The position numbers and the translations under genes are program-made. The notes below the pieces were generated by a model that made no database searches, was not told the DNA's origin, and saw nothing but the letters and a program-made list of their open reading frames with translations. Positions 43,001 through 54,100 of a stretch of DNA of 64,000 nucleotides are shown in pieces. Every line of letters starts with the position of its first letter. Positions within the stretch are counted from its first letter, which is position 1. Source of the stretch: Klebsormidium nitens (Eukaryota > Streptophyta > Klebsormidiophyceae > Klebsormidiales > Klebsormidiaceae); contig DF237072.1 of NCBI GenBank assembly GCA_000708835.1, positions 1 to 64,000 on the forward strand. Reading direction: 5' to 3'.

Positions 43001-46000
43001 AAGCTCGGGAGCTAGGGTGTTTTTGCTGCGCAGAGGCGGGGAACTTACATCCCAGCTGTTGTTCTTGTTGCCGGTTTGGATGATGAATATGACGACGACA
43101 AAGAAAGTCACGAAAACCAGGAATGGGAACAGCTGCAATACGCAGTACGCGGGTTAGCTTGGGCGTGCTCGAAGCTACGGGCCGATTAGCATCTACTCAT
43201 AAGACAGAACCCGCAACACGTAAGAGGTTTTGTCACCCCTTCAGAAGTTTATCCTTGCACACCCGACTTGCAGATGAATATCACCCTAGTCTGCAAGTGA
43301 GACGCTTTTGCGACTGATAAAAAATCCTCATGATTAACAAGGGACTTCGGGCAAGCGGTCACTTTTCACGTGTGAACAAGCGACCGGAAAATTGTTTCTG
43401 TGCTTCTACATTTACTCGCTGCCACTCAAATGTCTCTATCAAAAAGGCAATCTGCTACGGCGGGGAATGGACAAGTGGCGCTAAAATGACGAGCACAACT
43501 TACGAAGAAGGCGCGGATGAAGGGAGTGTTCCGAGCCACTCGAATGTCCTCGTCGACAATGCATTTCACGACTGTGGGAAACGGAACAGAGGCGCTGAAA
43601 TGACAAGCACGACTTACGTAGAAGGCGCGGATGAAGGAGTGCCGCGACCGGAGCACGAAGGTGCGCAAGAGGAAGAAAATAATGGCGACCAATACGCCGG
43701 AGCAGATCGGTGACACCACCCACTGCGAAAAGCGAGAAAGTCAGCAAACGTCAGCAACTGAAAGCAAACGTAAAAGCCCAAGTCAATGGTCGTTGCCTTT
43801 GTCAGAGGCTTGGGGAGTAGCGAAACCACCGTGACTGCGCAAAACACAAAACAGACGTGAGCAAAGATAAGAGCCCACATAAACTTGAAGGGTCGCCGCC
43901 TTTCTCAGAGGCTGGGGGAGTAGCGAAACCACCGTCACTGCGCAAAATACAAAACAGACGTGAGCAGACATAAGAGCCCACATCAATGGCCACCGCCTTT
44001 CTCAGAGGCTTGGGGAGCGGCGGAATTGCGTGACTGCGCATGACGGAAAACAGACGTGAGTGAACGGAAGCGCCCACATGTTTGCGCCCTTTCTCAAGGG
44101 GCTTTAGATCGATTCAAGCTTCGAGGTGAGAGCACAGTTTGTGGTCAGAACAGCAGGCAACGAGCGCACGTGAAGAAGGGCCCAAAACGAAACCAGCAGA
44201 CGGGAGAAGACCTTCGCCGCTTTTGCTTGAATGGAACGATCCGAAGGAGCTTGGTGTTTTTCGTTGCAAAAGGAAAAGTTCCTAGCAAATTGGCAACGTC
44301 CGAATCGGCGAGGATATTTGGGCGTCCGAAACGACAAGGATCACTGACGTTCGACCAGCTGGCGGGAACACCACAACCGAACCAGTGTGGATCACATCGG
44401 GAAAATCAGCGGGCATAACTTGGACATGAGCGGAGTCAGTGACGTGATTTTGTGACATTGGACACAAAATTTTGGCGGTGGGTGCTCAAACGTCCAGATG
44501 TAAAACAGGTGACCAGAACCCGCAAGAACAATGAAGCAAACTCGAGCCAGAGTGAGCCTAAACGAAGCTAGTATTTGAAACCCCTAACCCAAACCCACAC
44601 CCAAACCCAAACCCAAGTTCTTTTCTTGCTCAGCACCCCAGCCGGATCCCCCGGCCAGGTTATCCAAACCCAAAGCACGCCACCTGTCCCAGGCACTGAT
44701 AAGCGAGACTATGGTTGTCGATCTAGAGACCGATGACGTGACCCATGTGACGTCACGATGATGTGCCCCACCTGGAGGAAGATGATGCTCATGCCCTTGA
44801 GGTACGGGAAGTCGTTGTCGCCCGTCGCCTTGTTGATGTTCTTCTTGCTCCACACAATTGCGTTGCTGCCACGAAGCGCCCAGGCCATGCCGACTATCGC
44901 CCCGACTGGAAAAGGAGGGAAGAGCCTTAGTATTGTACGAAAGGAACGGTTCGTGGAAGAGAGAAGGGGGCGGCAACCCTGAGTGACTTCTGACGTCATC
45001 CAGCCTTTCTTCTGACGCGTCGGACAGGTCTGAATTCCGTCCGCAAGCTGCAGACCTGGCTTACGGGATTCAGACAAGGTCCGCATAAGGTCCAGACAAA
45101 AGGCTTTCTCTTGGTGGATCGTGGAAGAGAGATAGGGGCGGGTTGCTAAATGAGGAACCGGCAGGGCGACCCTTGCCGCATCAAGTTACTGAAAAGGATC
45201 GAATCAGTTGAGGGGTACGTTTGATCCTTGAGCAGTTTAAGCCTCTCCTAGTTTCCTCCTGACTCTGACTTTCACTCGTCACAACTTGTCTTTTGACGTG
45301 ACCGTTGCCTTGTCAGAGCGCAGCGATGCACTTATCGGCTAAATCAAGAGGGACGCCTACGAGAGTTCGCGATTGGCAGTGACGAAGGTGCTCCAAGTCA
45401 TTTTGGAGGTGAGATTTGCCACTCTCGCAGTCTGATAAAAGAGGTTCTACACCGTTTATAAGACTTTGGGCTTGGGCAGCCACGACTCAGGAGAGTTAGA
45501 GACCGGAAACGAGCGAGTACCTGAATTCAGTAACTCTCGATCCTGTTAGGGGCCGATGAATTTCAGATAAGCACCCGGGGATCGGGTGGGGTTAGTTTGG
45601 CGTTAAGGTGGGTGCGGATACAGAGCGCATAATGTTTTGGGTTAGGGCTTTTTGATTAAGCTGCTCGGCGCTTATGTATCTCAAAACCATTTCCTGTTGA
45701 AAAAACTCAGAGGTACCAAATCGTACCTGTGGTATGAGTGGTGGAAACCGGCAGTTCCAAATGGCACGCAAGGTTGTCCCAGAACGCGGCCGTTATCATA
45801 ACCGCCAGCATGCCGAACATCAGCAACTCTGCAGACAAGGAGGAGCGTGCGCCGAGCAGTTAGTGACACACAAGTTTGCGACTAACCCGTTTTAGAACCG
45901 GCCTGTCCTAGCCAAGTCCGATAGATGACCAGACACATACGATAACCCATGGAAGCTGTAAGACAGACTCTAGATCTTACACCCGAGTAACTTCCAAACT

Positions 46001-47591
46001 TCTTGGATATATATCCTTTTGAACCTCTAATGTTGCAGGAAGAACGACTCACGAAACGCGGAGCTCGTCCCGATACAGCTCCTTTAAGCCCCTAAAACCA
46101 GCTCCGACATACTCTCACCACCAAAACAGATTTGGAAAGAGGAAAAGCAAAAGCAACCGGTTTTCAACCCTCTTGGACAAGAATGCGTTCAGCTCACATC
46201 GACTTCCACACCCCCTCAAAGCTTTCAGGTACCGGAGTTCAATGAACCGATAGTTAAAAAGTGCTTCCCACGATGCCCAAGTGAACGGAAAGACAACGCC
46301 GACTTCTGGCTCGTATGTTTAGGAGGACGCAGCGATTTGTGGAGGGTTGCTTGGAACATTTAAGCTACTGTCCCTCGAAGACTCCATGCGAACAAACAAG
46401 GAAGGTGCATGCACATAGCTGTGTGACCAGATCCGCCAGAAAAATGGTTGGAAGCACTTCGCATTAGCTTCAAGAGGGTCAATCGTTGACTTGACCCAAA
46501 TATCGGAAATTGACGAGATCGCTTACCTGGGCTGTCGCTGAAAAGATTTACGTTGGCGATATTGCTTCTCACAGCTGCAAATGGAATGGCAGACAGTTGA
46601 GTTGACAAGCAGTCAATCAATGCAAGGTGATCCTTGTTCGTTGGCAAATTGAGGTCTCGAAGGTTTGCAACAAGCGCACAGCTGTTGAGAAAGGGAATCG
46701 CCCACTCCCTACTTCTGATCACGCTTTTAGCAAAAAACTTTGTTTCAAACATGCAAGACTCCAAGAAGCGGTATCTGGCTGTATTGCATCACAATGGCAA
46801 AGGATCAGGCAACCGCAAATTTCAAGTGTGTGCCAGGTGCAACAAGCTTCAAACACACTTGGATCCACGCCAGAGGGGGGCTCGTTGCGCTTACTGTCAG
46901 TTACTGAGGCTCCCAGTAGTAACGCTCCCAGGAACTCGCAGACAGCTGCTACCATTATGGCCTGGGTCATGGTCAACGCCCTGGACCCCACCGATGTGGC
47001 AAACGAGTTGGCCTGCGCGTCAAGGAAAAGGGAGGGGAAAGTGAGAAGGTGCTGAAGTGCTCTGCTCCCCTTTCAGAGGATTCCGGACAAAGGGATCCCT
47101 TACCTCCTTGAAGAGAAAGTGACCCAGGCTTCTGCAACGTATGCGCCTCGTACGTCCTCGTAATGGATGCTTTCTGAACCTATGCAGAGAAAGAAGAACT
47201 GCCCCAACAGGGCAGACAGCCAAAGTACTTGGAGGATCACTTTTCAACCCGCATTGTGAGAGCGTCAAATTCCTCAAAATGGCGAGGCAACTTGTTTGCA
47301 GTTTCGGGCGAGTGCTGTTTGCGAACCTTAAGTAAGATCGCCCCGAAAGACACCAAGTTTTGGCAGAGACGGAGTAAGCAACAGAGCAGCTGTCGGCCGG
47401 CCTTCCCTTCTGGACAGTCGTCTACTGTCCATTGGAAAAGAGTCTCCGACCTGGCAGTCATAAGTACGCACACTGTGTGTTCTCAAAAAGTGAGGACTCA
47501 CCACATCGTTGGCGCCAATCCCAAAGGCGCAGATGAAACCGACGACAGTCGCAAAGCCGAAGATCCATGTGTATTGGTCGAACTGAACCAT
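37037..47591 (-). CDS. PiT-family sodium/phosphate cotransporter (eukaryotic PHO89/PTB type)
   Basis: Exons: 47591-47502, 47012-46895, 46574-46527, 45828-45727, 44905-44772, 43722-43618, 43132-43049, 42725-42598, 41797-41721 (start uncertain), 41261-41035, 40553-40465, 39917-39862, 39416-39270, 38780-38683, 37915-37715, 37326-37229 and a doubtful last exon 37181-37037. The protein is about 650 residues. It carries both PiT repeats: GIGANDVANSFATSVGSRAL near the N-terminus and SFSHGSNDVANALGPYSAVY in the second half, each followed by its PVSTT element (LPVSTTHTTVGAIVG and LPVSTTQVITGALI). A hydrophilic loop of about 110 residues lies between. The family moves phosphate with Na+ (or H+) across the plasma membrane. 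Every junction agrees in phase except entry into exon 9: the better-looking acceptor at 41829 breaks frame and 41797 restores it. The final intron would be only 47 bp. Introns carry exon-boundary copies around exons 6 and 15. Confidence 0.9.
37355..37505. repeat. Two-copy tandem repeat of about 75 bp in a PiT intron
   Basis: GTCGTGACAGATATGAAGAT through CCTTGATAAGCTAAGGGACC and GTGGAGAAACACGG recurs immediately as GCGTGACCGATATGACGACG, CCTTGATAAGCTAGGGACC and ATGGAGAAACACGG. It lies upstream of exon 16 in gene sense. Unlike the other arrays it shows no clear exon content. Confidence 0.8.
37995..38098 (-). repeat. Copy of the 5' boundary of PiT exon 15
   Basis: GACCACGGTGAGGACCCACC then CAAAGAACGTCTGCAAA repeats the exon 15 start and acceptor (GACCAGGGTGAGGACCCACC then CGAAGAATGTCTGCAAA at 37888-37923), about 170 bp upstream in gene sense. 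The exon part upstream (GCGTAAACCACGAAGAAAGT) also matches. The acceptor is intact. Confidence 0.9.
41835..42200. repeat. Degenerate tandem repeats upstream of PiT exon 9
   Basis: Several units of roughly 90-110 bp share GTCAGCTTCAG or AATCTCAGA, then CTGCAA, a purine-rich AGAAC-AAG stretch, a GAGCTC/GCTCC-type block and AGAAGAA. They lie on the acceptor side of exon 9 and include CTGCAAA words like its TTTTTGCAG acceptor. Boundaries are fuzzy and derivation from the exon is less clear than elsewhere. Confidence 0.55.
42365..42590. repeat. Two-copy tandem repeat of about 120 bp downstream of PiT exon 8
   Basis: GCAGAAACCACTTGCTTA, CGTCCTCTTGAGGCGCCC, ACTAGGGTTATCAGAGTCG and GATTAACAAGC recur as GCGAAACCCACTTGCTTA, CGTCCTCTTAGAGGCGCCCG, ACTAGGGTTATCAGAGTCGG and GTTAAACAAGC. 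The second copy runs into a (CG)n tract at 42580-42594 that abuts the exon 8 donor. Confidence 0.85.
42580..42594. repeat. (CG)n dinucleotide tract beside the PiT exon 8 donor
   Basis: AGCGCGCGCGCGCGCTCACC: the alternating CG tract merges into the reverse complement of the GTGAGC donor, so on the gene strand the intron begins GTGAGCGCGCGCG. It may form Z-DNA or a stable RNA stem near the splice site. Confidence 0.7.
43485..43605 (-). repeat. Copy of the 3' boundary (donor) of PiT exon 6
   Basis: The exon 6 end and donor (CGACTTACGTAGAAGGCGCG then GATGAAGGAGTG, 43610-43641) recurs at 43496-43527 as CAACTTACGAAGAAGGCGCG then GATGAAGGGAGTG, with the shared intron block GCGCTAAAATGACGAGCAC/GCGCTGAAATGACAAGCAC. 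On the gene strand the copied donor reads GTAAGT, a perfect consensus. Confidence 0.9.
43775..44065 (-). repeat. Tandem copies of the 5' boundary of PiT exon 6
   Basis: The acceptor side of exon 6 (ACCACCCACTGCGAAAAG, 43715-43732) recurs as ACCACCGTGACTGCGCAAAA near 43825, ACCACCGTCACTGCGCAAAA near 43928 and ATTGCGTGACTGCGCATGAC near 44023. Units of roughly 100-110 bp share CAAAACAGACGTGAGCA, AAGAGCCCACAT and CGCCTTTCTCAGAGGCTTGG. The acceptor AG is kept in each (CGCAG on the gene strand). Confidence 0.88.
44580..44615. repeat. Short telomere-like/AACCC-rich tract
   Basis: ACCCCTAACCCAAACCC is followed by ACACCCAAACCCAAACCC, a run of degenerate CCCTAAA/CCCAAA units inside a phosphate-transporter intron. 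Too short to be a telomere. Confidence 0.65.
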
Positions 47592-47754
47592 GTTGACCAG
47601 AGGTGGAGGCAAGCAAGGACTGCAGTGTCTGCATAAGACAGGAGAGAGAGATCATAAGCTGGTGGGAGAGGAGATCCTGAGCTGGTGCAAAAAACTGAAA
47701 TATTTTCCATCAAGGATAAAATGCCAAGCAGAGAACAGTAGCGGGGAGCGTAGA

Positions 47755-47910
47755 TCCGCTGATGCATCGAGCAACAACAGTCGAAGCTCCCAGTGTTTTC
47801 GAAACATAGTCAGCCAGCTGGAAAGCGCAGATCAGCTCGATACATCAAGCAACAGCATCAGATGCTCGCTATATTTCCAACAACACAGTCAGCCAACTGG
47901 GAAGGAACTG
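47755..47910. repeat. Two-copy tandem repeat of about 80 bp upstream of the PiT gene
   Basis: GATGCATCGAGCAACAACAG, AAACATAGTCAGCCAGCTGG and AAAGCGCAGATC match GATACATCAAGCAACAGCAT, ACACAGTCAGCCAACTGG and GAAGGAACTGGAT in the next unit. It lies 160-320 bp upstream of the transporter start codon, so it may be part of its promoter or 5' UTR. Confidence 0.75.
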
Positions 47911-48797
47911 GATAAGATAAATGCTGCTGTAACAATCAAGACTGGCAAAGCACCGGCTCACTAAGTCTGCACAGAAGTCAACGGGTTTGAACAAGCTCAA
48001 ATGCAATCCAGCTGCGCATGACAAAGCCAACGTTCCTGCGTGCGCCTTCTTCAGCAGCTGCTTGCGCCGTTTCGTGTCAAACCAATAGGCGTCAATGTGC
48101 TGCTTCTGAGCTGGCACTGTTTAAGAAAGGAAGGGACGCTACGCTGCTAGAGGCTGTGCAGTGCAATGAAGTGACTCACCTTTTGAGAACTTGCAGCTGC
48201 AATTGTGGTGGCCCCAACGTTCTGAGCAGACACGCAGGGCATGAAAGGCCACGTTCGAACTGATCTTCTCAGGCAAAACCCGCTGCCGAGGGAACTGACA
48301 AAATGTGGCCCTCGGAGTCGGAAGGACGCGAACAACGTCCATTTTGGCTGCGCTTGAACCGAATGAAGCAGATTGCTTACATTGCACTGACATATGCGCA
48401 GGAATCTTTCTGGGAATCTTTACAAGCTGGCCCAGATGATTGTTGTGCCCAGCGGAGCTGGCCGCTACCTACAGCAACGACAAGCGAACATGTGTCACAA
48501 CGACAAAGGTGTGAACATCGTACTAAATGAGAGGGGAAACGTGGAACGCCGAGCCTGCCGCCCTTCAATCGTTGGCCTCCAGCTGGCAGGGGAGTCCCCC
48601 TGCATATGATGAGTGTATGTATGTATGATACACAGGCTACAGCAGAGTAACACGGTATGTCAGCTGAGCTGCTAGGTATTGAATGCCGAGCCAAGTCGCT
48701 TTCAAGGGACTTCCGACTCCCCTTGCAGAACTTTAATGCGAGTTCGAGAGTTCGATCCGAGAAAGAAGCAATGTATTGGACGCAGACTGATCATGCA

Positions 48798-48843
48798 TCG
48801 TATACCGTATATACCGTATATACCGTATATACCGTATATATCG
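48798..48843. repeat. Microsatellite, (TACCGTATA)n
   Basis: Five near-perfect units of the 9-bp, partly palindromic word TACCGTATA run in tandem after CATCG and end in TATCGG. No gene overlaps it. Confidence 0.92.
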
Positions 48844-49715
48844 GTAGCATTCTTTAAGAACGGCATGAAAAGGTGACGGTGAACCGTGATACGGTAGGTA
48901 CTAGGGCCTAGGTAGACAGCTAGTGACTATAGCTAGTGAGGTATTAAAGTACTTAATACAAGAAGCCTGGCACTGGGTCAAATGTCGACATGGCTTTTGC
49001 GACTTCGGCGTAGTCCCCCAGGACGGAAGGAATCTTTTTCTTGCATGCACATCATTTGTGATGCCTCAAATGAGGGCACATATGTCATTTGTCGTTTATG
49101 AATTTATGTAGGATAATAATAACGTCTCACCTGATTCCCCGGTGAGCTAGCAATAGTCCCCAGAACAGAAAACCTAAACAAGTTGTTAACCGCGGTCCAC
49201 GCCCATGCCAAGGCTAACCAAAAACGTAACCTCACCCGCTTCCCGGGCCCCCGATCCTACCTGGAAGTTGGATCTATCCTACCTAAACCGTAGATTTATA
49301 TGCTTATACAGGAGGGATCCGAGACCCGGGCCATTATTGCGCTCAAGACAAATCTGCGGCGGTCTCATGCTGTGCAGCACCGGCACTAGTCCTAGAACAC
49401 CCGCCCGGCTCGTCACAATGCCCATGCCTGGCCGAAGATCCCCGGGTACTGGTTGAATAACCTACCGGTATTAACGCTGCGGCAGCGCGGCAAAAGGTGG
49501 AGGGTTCGACATCAACCGGGACACAGGGTCGTTCGGATCGCCGTTTCCGGAGACGGCACGTTGGTAACGCACCCTTTCTCTGGCCAATGAGAACGCGTTA
49601 TTGTGACTCTGATGTCATTGTCATGTACCGGCTCTCGAGCTGTCCAGAGAAAGCTACAGCCTACAGCCTACAGGCTACAGCTAGCCGGCCAGCTACCAAA
49701 TCGAAGAATCGTAAG

Positions 49716-49937
49716 ATGAGGCTCTGCAAAAGCTCATCCATGCTTCCAGCGTTCAGGAAAACATTGTGGCCCTTGATTGAAGCACGCCATCTTAAGCTAG
49801 AGATGTGGCAGAGCTTTGCGGCTGGTCAATTGGCTCAAGAAAAAGCGGAGGCATCACTAGCTCCCTCAATCTTCTTCAACGGTGCTTCGGTGTTGAAGTT
49901 GGATACTCTTTCTGGAGCGGAGCTAGCTGGTAAATAA
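49716..49937 (+). CDS. Hypothetical small open frame, weak
   Basis: A 73-residue frame, MRLCKSSSMLPAFRKTLWPL onward, ends LDTLSGAELAGK before TAA. Its amphipathic, alanine/leucine-rich content (AAGQLAQEKAEASLAPS) looks more protein-like than neighbouring frames. A GTAAAT after GCTG could be a donor, in which case it is an exon of an unrecognised gene. No family match and no strong start context. Confidence 0.25.
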   Translation: MRLCKSSSMLPAFRKTLWPLIEARHLKLEMWQSFAAGQLAQEKAEASLAPSIFFNGASVLKLDTLSGAELAGK

Positions 49938-51109
49938 GCATACGCAAACTGATACCTCTCTCTTTTCAGTCGCTAATTTGACTTAATTCAGCTCTCAACT
50001 TCTGAGATCTGTCGGCACCTCCTTAGTTTTGTTGCTGTCAAAAGCTGCCAAAGGCTTGGATACTTCCTGTCTTCTACAACCTCTTGCAGAAGCCTTCACA
50101 TTCTGTCCTTGGCAAAGCCTAAGCTACCAACGCGCAAATTCTGATCAGTAATCTGCATCAGGTTGACATTAATCTACTGCATGAAAGCATTTGACGGAAG
50201 CAGCTGCCGGGCCTGATGCCAGCAACTTTTCTTTGATGGAGAGAGGGATTACAGGTTAGCATCAAAGCTGTGCTTCCCTAGTGGTCTCGAGAGGCAGTCG
50301 CTTTTGTCAGCGAAGCTAACACCCCGTCTCCTGCTATCCTAACAAACTTGCTTAACATTTTCTTGTGAGCTTTGTCAACAGTTGATCTTTGCTGTTAAAC
50401 CTCAACCAACTATATTTTGGAGACCACTTTTTCTGAAGCAGATTCATCCACAGTCCACCTGAAAGCATTGAGTTCAGGAGTTGCATCAGGGCCCTGCCAT
50501 TTGGTGTCAGTTCATAGCAAAACTCCAGTGTGCTAAAGGCCTGAATAAGTTGATCAGGGCTTTTCTTACTGCTTCTTCAAAGAGACGGTTGACTCTGTTT
50601 TAATCACAGAGTCCATTACGAAGCAAAATCTGACGAAAGAAAATTGCCACAGTCAGTTGTCAAAAAGTTTGGGCCCCCTTCTGTTCCTTGTGTATTGAAT
50701 TCCTCCCAAAGGTTCTATTCTTTTCCCCAATTTTGTATGTTCCTCTGTCTTTCTACACTTCACCATTGATGTGACTTAAGATGGATTCCAAAATCTTGGT
50801 AGCTTTTTCAGCTACAGATCACAGACATCTTAGATGATCAGATTTTACTGTGCAAGCCCCCTACGATGTTGGGTCGTATACTTTCAAATCAGCCACTCAT
50901 TGATCCCCTACTCCAGGTGACAAACAGCGATTAATCAAACTATGACCAGATTTGTTTGACATCGCTCCTTCTCTGCGCTTCAGAAGCCGCTTAGCAACAA
51001 CGTGCTCCAGTGTAATAGTGCGCAGACGTGACCTTAAGTGTGATCAGCATCTGCTTCTGCACCAGCTGATCTGTAAGGGAGCTTGAAAAGTTCAGATCAG
51101 TGCTGCAAG

Positions 51110-51185
51110 CAGACTCGAACTCGAACCACTCGCAGGTGACGACATCCCAAGCGTGTGACTTCCTCCCTACAAAGGTGTGAAAACT
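51110..51185 (-). repeat. tRNA-like remnant, possible SINE fragment
   Basis: On the minus strand the stretch reads GGAAGTCACACGCTTGGGAT and then GTGGTTCGAGTTCGAGTCTG, similar to the 3' half of tRNA-derived plant SINEs with a box-B-like GTTCGAGTC. A box A is not clear. It lies just upstream of the F-box start codon. Confidence 0.3.
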
Positions 51186-51195
51186 CTCAGGCGGC

Positions 51196-54100
51196 ATGGC
51201 AAGCGGGGGTCTGGCACGGGGCTTCCTTCTCAAGGGCGGGCGGCAGGGCGTATTCACAGCAGGGAGCAGCAAGCTGTCACAGGCTGCCCCTCGGACGTCC
51301 GACGTAACTGACGAGAACGAGAAAGCGTCCGAAGCTGAGTCGCTTCCCATCCAAGGCGGCCAGCCTTTTCGCTCTGGTGTGAATGCGCCCGGAGCAGGAG
51401 CGAAAATGCAGGCGGCCGGCGGGTTTCATACACCAGGAGTGCAACCAGGTGTGAATACGCCCGGGGCAGGTAGGGTAACTACGCCACAGGGAGGGGGTGA
51501 TTATAGATTCGGGACGGGGGGTGAGCGTAGACTCCAGGGAAGCGGGCTAGTGGAAGAATCTGGTGTGAAAGCGGTTGACGGGGATCTCAAAGTAACAAGT
51601 TCCGTATTGAAGGCAGGAACGAGTGCGCAATCTGGGCGTGCCAATCCACCTGCGAAAGCTGACTCTCCGGGAACAAAAAGTGAAGTTGCATTTCAAGGTC
51701 TGGCGAACGCAAGAGCGCAAGGGCTCCCAGATCCGAAGCTGGGTGTGAAGCTTAAGAGTGAGGATCCAGCGAAGGCAGCTGGATTGAAACAAGCGGTTGG
51801 AAACGAGGGGACCGCCTCTCGCCGTCCGTCAGTCCGGGAAGCAACAAGGTGGAGATCGGAGAAAGCGACTCTCAGACGAGAGACTCCTGTTAGAAGCACG
51901 TCCCTCCGAGAAGAGGGGCTTTCGGAAAAGTCCCCTCACGTCGACACAACTACCGGTACGGAAACGGTTGCTGGGGAAACGAAAGCCGGAGTTGGTGCGA
52001 GCGCGGCCGGAGGCGCGAAACCGCACACCGCAGAAGTGCCTACAAACGGTGGGAATTCTCACCAAGTCGTATGGTCTACAGCGCAACCGGGGGCGGGTGT
52101 TCTCGGTGGGAGCACAGTCTGCGAGATCGAGGAGGTGGTCGAATCGAGCGAGACGCAAAGCGGGGCGGAAACGGGGTTAAGGCAGCAAACCAGCCCTCGG
52201 CAAAAGACGCAAACCGGGTTAGGTCCGGAGGTTAGTCCCACAGTAGCCCCGGATCTTTTACAGGGGGGAACAGCTGAAACCGGGGGGTCCGATCGCCTGC
52301 GGTCAGGAGTCCCCTTCCGTGCCGCTTCCTTCCGCCGGATGTCCCAACAAAACCCCCCTCCTAAAACTCAGCCAAAGCTGCCCCCTGAAATGGTTTCGTT
52401 CCTGCTCGGCCCCTCCCCGGCGTTCTCTACCGGGTTGCAAACGACGAAAACCCCCCAGTCCAACCCCTTCGACCAAACACTCCCCGGATGGTCGGCTGAG
52501 CTCAGCCTGGCGTCAGCGGTGGCTCGTGATGACGTGGCAACCCGGTTTCTCAACCTCCCAGCAGCGGCGCTTCAGAGCGTGTTCTCAACGCTGCCGGCAA
52601 CGGCGATCGTCAATTGCCAGGTCGGTTTGGAAGCTTTCTTTTCCGATCAGGTCGGAGATGTTTCTTGTTTTAGTATTCTAGACAAAGTACTTTTGAGTAC
52701 GAATCCCCAGTATATTCACGGTCCGGGATCTCAAATAGTTGCAAACAATCTATGCAAAGGGGGTTTTGAAAGAGTGGCACGCGCCGATTCTGGACAATCC
52801 GCAATGTGGACATTCGTCGAACTCTATTCGAACAGCTTCAACTTTCTGCGTATAATCTGCTGAGCTGACTACAGGGTGTGATTTGAGAGTTTGGAGACAA
52901 CCAACTATCACGAACAATCCCTTTACACGCGGTTTTTAAGACGTGGCACGAACGATTTTCGGACGGGCCGAAGCGGTGGGCGTCTAGCATATTTGTCTCG
53001 GACACTTCGATTTTCTGCGCACAGATAACTTTCTGTCAACCAAGAGGAAGCCCGCGTCGAATCTCAGGATCTATCGGGTAACCATGTAAACACAAATCAC
53101 TCTTTGCAGGCGGTTTCCAAGACGTGGCGCGCCCGTTTTTCGGACGATCCGAAGCTGTGGGCGTCCGTAGACCTGTCTTCGGATGACCGGCTGAGAAATG
53201 CCGCTACGGACGATCTCCTTTTGGAGCTGCTGGGCCGGAGCCGGGACCGCTGGGGGACGTCATACCTGACGTCAGTCGACGTCACCGGCTGTAAGGTGAG
53301 CCGAACTTTATCTGCTTGTTCGATCTACTGGTCGTAGGCACCATTACATGAGTGTACACCGCCTACCCTTAGGTCGGAGCATTAAAAAAGGGTTCATTGC
53401 ACCCGGCCAGTACTCATATCCGGACATTATCGACGGTCTGAAAAACTCCTTACAAACTGGGTTAAAGTGGGCGTAGCAAGCGCGCTTGCATTTTCATCGA
53501 ACGGTGTATCGATTTGAGTGAAATGTATCGAACGGTCAGAGATCCCGTTCGTCATGAGAATTCGGCCAAGATTCGGACGGTTCGGACAGCGGACTAGGCA
53601 AATTTGGCCTCAGTGCGGACCGTCGACGGTCGGAGGCAGGCTGGAACCGGGCCCGTCCATAGGTATCGTACCACAGAGTACCGCGGTTCCATTTAGCTAC
53701 GTCAGCATACGTCACCGGCGGTAATGTCCAAAAAGGAAGGGGCAAAACAGAGCAAAATGTCAAAGTTGCCGGAATCGAACCTGCAGCTCTTTTCGGAGTC
53801 TTGACCTCAAGGCGAGCGCGCTTGCCACTAGGTCAAGCCAGCAAAATCTGGGAAACCCAGATGGAAAATTTGGTCGTGAACCAGGGGTTTTATACCCCGA
53901 CGCCCACTTTAAGCTACCTTCTGACAAATAAATGACGTCAGATACGACGTCCCCACGGTCTTTAACAAACCAGGCAATTCGAGAGCAAATAATGCCGGAT
54001 GAATTCTGCCGCAAAGTCGAAGTCGATCTTTTCTCATGCCCCAGCAAGCTAGTCAGACGGCCTCTCTTTGCTTCTGGTCACGGCTTTCCTACGAGCCGCT

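Larger units (their letters stand above)
47592..51195. other. Intergenic sequence between divergent genes
   Basis: This separates the starts of the phosphate transporter (-) and the F-box gene (+). It holds a two-copy repeat at 47755-47910, a TACCGTATA microsatellite at 48798-48843, a palindrome-rich stretch at 48600-49450 and one weakly coding-looking open frame at 49716-49937. From 49940 to 51100 I see nothing beyond a possible tRNA-like remnant near 51110-51185. Confidence 0.4.

Noticed and set aside
43485-44065. CRISPR-like array of regularly spaced repeats
   Set aside because: The repeats are long, diverged, tandem without distinct spacers, and clearly derived from the neighbouring exon; the DNA is nuclear and eukaryotic.
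53760-53855. Functional tRNA gene on the minus strand
   Set aside because: Box B is perfect and an acceptor stem can pair, but the D arm and variable region do not fit a standard tRNA, so a SINE-like derivative is more likely.
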